DNA of 5,579 bases from an uncultured Bacteroidales bacterium (GTDB taxonomy: Bacteria > Bacteroidota > Bacteroidia > Bacteroidales > UBA932), in assembly GCA_937901105.1 (NCBI GenBank), contig CALCHD010000172.1, positions 1-5,579 of the forward strand, in the 5' to 3' direction. The position numbers and the translations under genes are program-made. The notes under the pieces were generated by a model. That model saw only the letters and a program-made list of their open reading frames with translations. It searched no databases and had not been told where the DNA came from. Every line of letters begins with the position of its first letter. Position 1 is the first letter of the stretch. Below, one piece after another: positions 3,602 to 5,579 of the stretch.

Positions 3602-5383
3602 ATGGCACGCGAAATTAAATTCTCTCTGTTGTACAGAGACATGTGGCAGTCATCAGGTAAGTATGTACCTATGGTTCACCAGCTTAAGGAGATTGCCCCT
3701 GTAATCATTGACATGGGTTGCTTCGACCGCGTTGAGACCAACGGTGGTGCTTTTGAGCAGGTTAACCTTCTTTTTGGTGAGAACCCTAACAAAGCGGTTA
3801 GAGAGTGGACAGCTCCTTTCAACAAGGTAGGTATCCAGACACATATGTTGGAGCGCGGTTTGAACGCTCTAAGAATGAATCCGGTTCCTGAGGATGTACG
3901 TGAGTTGATGTACAAAGTTAAAGCTAAACAGGGAACCAACATCGCACGTTCTTTCTGCGGTCTTAACGACCATAGAAACCTAAAAGGTTCAGTTATCGGC
4001 GCAAAGAAAGGCGGTATGATTTCACAGGTGGCTTTGAGTATCACCTACTCTCCTGTACACACTGTTGAGTACTACATGGATATCGTTGACAAAGTTGTTG
4101 AGTACGGCTGCGACGAGATCTGTTTGAAAGATATGGCTGGTATCGGCCGTCCTGCATTCCTAGGCAGACTTACTTCAGAGATCAAGAAGAAATATCCTCA
4201 TATCGTTGTTCAGTACCACGGCCACTCTGGTCCTGGTTTCTCTGTAGCTTCTATGCTAGAGGTTGCAAGAGCAGGTGCTGACTACATCGATGTAGCTATG
4301 GAGCCACTTTCATGGGGTAAAATCCATCCGGATGTAATCACTATCCAGGCAATGATGAAAGATGCAGGTTTCCTTGTTAAAGACATCAACATGGATGCTT
4401 ATATGGAGGCAAGAAGACTTACCCAGACTTTCATTGACGATTATCTAGGATACTTCATTGAGCCAACCAACTACCAGTGTTCTTCACTTCTTGTAGGTTG
4501 TGGTCTTCCTGGCGGTATGATGGGTTCTATGATGGCAGACTTGAAAGGCTTCCACGGCGCTATCAACATGTCACTAAGAAACCAGGGCAAGAAAGAGGTT
4601 ACTCTTAACGAGCTTGCAGTTATGTTGTTCCAGGAGGTTGAGTATGTATGGCCTCGCCTAGGTTACCCACCACTAGTAACTCCATTCAGCCAGTATGTTA
4701 AGAATACTGCCCTTATGAACTTGATGCACACTCTTAAAGGTGAGCCTAGATGGAAGACAATTGACAAGGATACAATGAATATGATCCTTGGTAAGACTGG
4801 TAAACTTCCAGGCGAGCTTGCTCCAGAGATTGTACAGATCGTTAAAGAGAAAGGTCTTGAGTTCTACACAGGCAACCCTCAGGATGAGTTCCCTAACGAG
4901 CTTCCTAAGTTTGAGCAGATGATGAAGGAAGAGGGTTGGGACCGCGGCCAGGATGATGAGGAATTGTTTGAGTTTGCAATGCACGAGCGTCAGTATAGAG
5001 ACTATAAGAGCGGTATCGCCAAGAAACGTTTCGAGACCGACCTTGAGGCAGCTAAAGCTAAAGCAGGTGCTCCTATCATCGTTACCCGTCCGGTTGTTGA
5101 GATGCCTAAGTTTGACATTGATGCACTTGTTGCCAAATTCCCTAACGCAACACCTATCCAGTCTCCAGTCAAGGGTAAAGTTCTATGGCAGTACGACGTT
5201 GCTGACGCATCAAAAGCTCCTAACATCGGAACTGAGTTCAAACAGGACAAACCAATTTGCTATGTTGAGGCATACTTCGGCCCAATGGAGGTTCCAGCTC
5301 CTGTTACCGGCCGCATAGTTGCTATCACAGCTAAACAGGGCGACAATGTAGAGAAAGGTGAGATTCTTGGTTTCATCGAGTAA
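3602..5383 (+). CDS. oadA: Oxaloacetate decarboxylase alpha / pyruvate carboxylase B-like protein with non-canonical biotinyl domain
   Basis: The 593-residue protein has the architecture and length of oxaloacetate decarboxylase alpha subunits (about 595). In the family, the carboxyltransferase barrel moves CO2 between a keto acid and biotin; in the decarboxylase complex this drives a sodium pump. Visible barrel residues: RDMWQS (12-17, with metal-ligand D13 and Q16), VETNGGAFEQ (44-53), R85 in ERGLN, K176 in CLKDMAG (usually carbamylated), and the H206/H208 metal ligands in QYHGHSG. A conserved carboxyltransferase C-terminal region follows to about 470, then a linker and a biotinyl-like domain (about 518-593). 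Two key positions are changed. The family's GTS(H/Q)P reads GKIHP (K240 for the catalytic Thr). The biotin-attachment EAMKM reads EAYFG (F559 for Lys). It appears monocistronic; no beta or gamma subunit is in the window. Fold assignment is firm; substrate and activity are uncertain. Pyruvate or methylmalonyl-CoA carboxyltransferase subunits are alternatives. Confidence 0.8.
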   Translation: MAREIKFSLLYRDMWQSSGKYVPMVHQLKEIAPVIIDMGCFDRVETNGGAFEQVNLLFGENPNKAVREWTAPFNKVGIQTHMLERGLNALRMNPVPEDVRELMYKVKAKQGTNIARSFCGLNDHRNLKGSVIGAKKGGMISQVALSITYSPVHTVEYYMDIVDKVVEYGCDEICLKDMAGIGRPAFLGRLTSEIKKKYPHIVVQYHGHSGPGFSVASMLEVARAGADYIDVAMEPLSWGKIHPDVITIQAMMKDAGFLVKDINMDAYMEARRLTQTFIDDYLGYFIEPTNYQCSSLLVGCGLPGGMMGSMMADLKGFHGAINMSLRNQGKKEVTLNELAVMLFQEVEYVWPRLGYPPLVTPFSQYVKNTALMNLMHTLKGEPRWKTIDKDTMNMILGKTGKLPGELAPEIVQIVKEKGLEFYTGNPQDEFPNELPKFEQMMKEEGWDRGQDDEELFEFAMHERQYRDYKSGIAKKRFETDLEAAKAKAGAPIIVTRPVVEMPKFDIDALVAKFPNATPIQSPVKGKVLWQYDVADASKAPNIGTEFKQDKPICYVEAYFGPMEVPAPVTGRIVAITAKQGDNVEKGEILGFIE

Positions 5384-5407
5384 CCGTCTTCCCTGCAAAT
5401 ACATAAA

Positions 5408-5442
5408 AGAGGCGTTCCTTTCGGGACGCCTCTCGTTTTATT
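5408..5442 (+). terminator. Intrinsic terminator after the oadA-like gene
   Basis: AGAGGCGTTCC (5408-5418), loop TTTC, GGGACGCCTCT (5423-5433) form an 11-bp stem with a single U-G pair, followed by CGTTTTATT. It starts 24 nt after the stop codon. An A-run upstream (5405-5408) would also give a short T-tail on the minus strand, so it may act in both directions. Confidence 0.85.
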
Positions 5443-5450
5443 GCCCTTAT

Positions 5451-5460
5451 GTAAAATTTG
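5451..5460 (+). promoter_or_regulatory. Possible -7 box of trmL
   Basis: GTAAAATTTG resembles TAnnTTTG but has three rather than two bases between TA and TTTG. It lies 28 nt before the trmL ATG and just after the upstream terminator, where a promoter is expected. No -33 box was found at the right spacing, so the call is weak. Confidence 0.3.
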
Positions 5461-5488
5461 TCGGGAAGAAATACAGACTTTAAAAACT

Positions 5489-5579
5489 ATGTACAAGATA
5501 AATATTGTTTTACATGAGCCCGAAATACCGCAAAATACGGGTAATATTGCGCGCACCTGTGCTGCAACGGGCGCTTCAT
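5489..5579 (+). CDS. trmL: tRNA (cytidine(34)-2'-O)-methyltransferase TrmL, N-terminal fragment cut by the window edge
   Basis: The ATG at 5489 opens a frame that stays open for all 30 visible codons to the right edge. Its product contains NIVLHEPEIPQNTGNIART, the N-terminal signature of TrmL (YibK), a SPOUT-superfamily methyltransferase that modifies the wobble base of certain leucine tRNAs. Full members are about 150-160 residues, so about a fifth of the gene is seen here. The catalytic knot near the C-terminus lies outside the window and cannot be checked. There is no Shine-Dalgarno sequence, only an A-rich leader. A strong terminator separates the gene from the oadA-like gene, so it is likely transcribed on its own or as the first gene of a downstream operon. 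The truncation is due only to the window boundary. Confidence 0.85.
   Translation, partial: MYKINIVLHEPEIPQNTGNIARTCAATGAS

Noticed and set aside
3653..5318. Several open frames antisense or frame-shifted within the oadA-like gene
   Set aside because: They are shadows of a long, well-supported coding sequence and have no features of their own.

Overview
The window looks like a chromosomal segment from a member of the Bacteroidota, probably Bacteroidales. Three promoter-like sites match the phylum's TTTG/TTG-N19-TAnnTTTG consensus or its -7 half. Start codons follow A/T-rich leaders without Shine-Dalgarno sequences. The oxaloacetate decarboxylase alpha-like protein and the DUF2461 protein also have the look of that group. 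This placement is inference from sequence character, not from a database match.

Layout from left to right: (1) A minus-strand DUF2461 gene (107-901). (2) A 319-bp divergent intergenic region containing a plus-strand terminator-like hairpin and a short perfect hairpin. (3) The accessory centrepiece at 1221-2919: a plus-strand REP-associated tyrosine transposase (RAYT, HUH/Y1 family; 1493-2458) bracketed by two direct copies of a 150-bp unit (1221-1370 and 2770-2919). The copies are gapless, differ at 16 positions, and each is an imperfect palindrome that can also fold as two side-by-side hairpins, i.e. REPIN-like. (4) A GC-rich (about 68%), gene-free stretch (about 3001-3115) followed by two converging intrinsic terminators nested in a 127-bp interrupted palindrome. 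(5) A minus-strand tRNA-His(GTG) with its own promoter and terminator; its acceptor stem carries two adjacent U-U mismatches. (6) A long plus-strand gene (3602-5383) for an oxaloacetate decarboxylase alpha / pyruvate carboxylase B-like protein, apparently transcribed alone between a TAGATTTG box and a strong terminator. (7) The first 30 codons of trmL, running off the right edge.

The housekeeping genes (tRNA-His, oadA-like, trmL) do not form one operon; each seems to have its own signals. The most unusual content is the RAYT with its two large REPIN-like units, where 14 of 16 differences between copies fall in the two 38-nt loops and only 2 in the arms and centre. The second is the carboxyltransferase: it keeps the metal-site residues and the carbamylated lysine but has Phe where the biotinyl domain should carry its biotin-accepting Lys, and Lys where the carboxyltransferase domain normally has its catalytic Thr.
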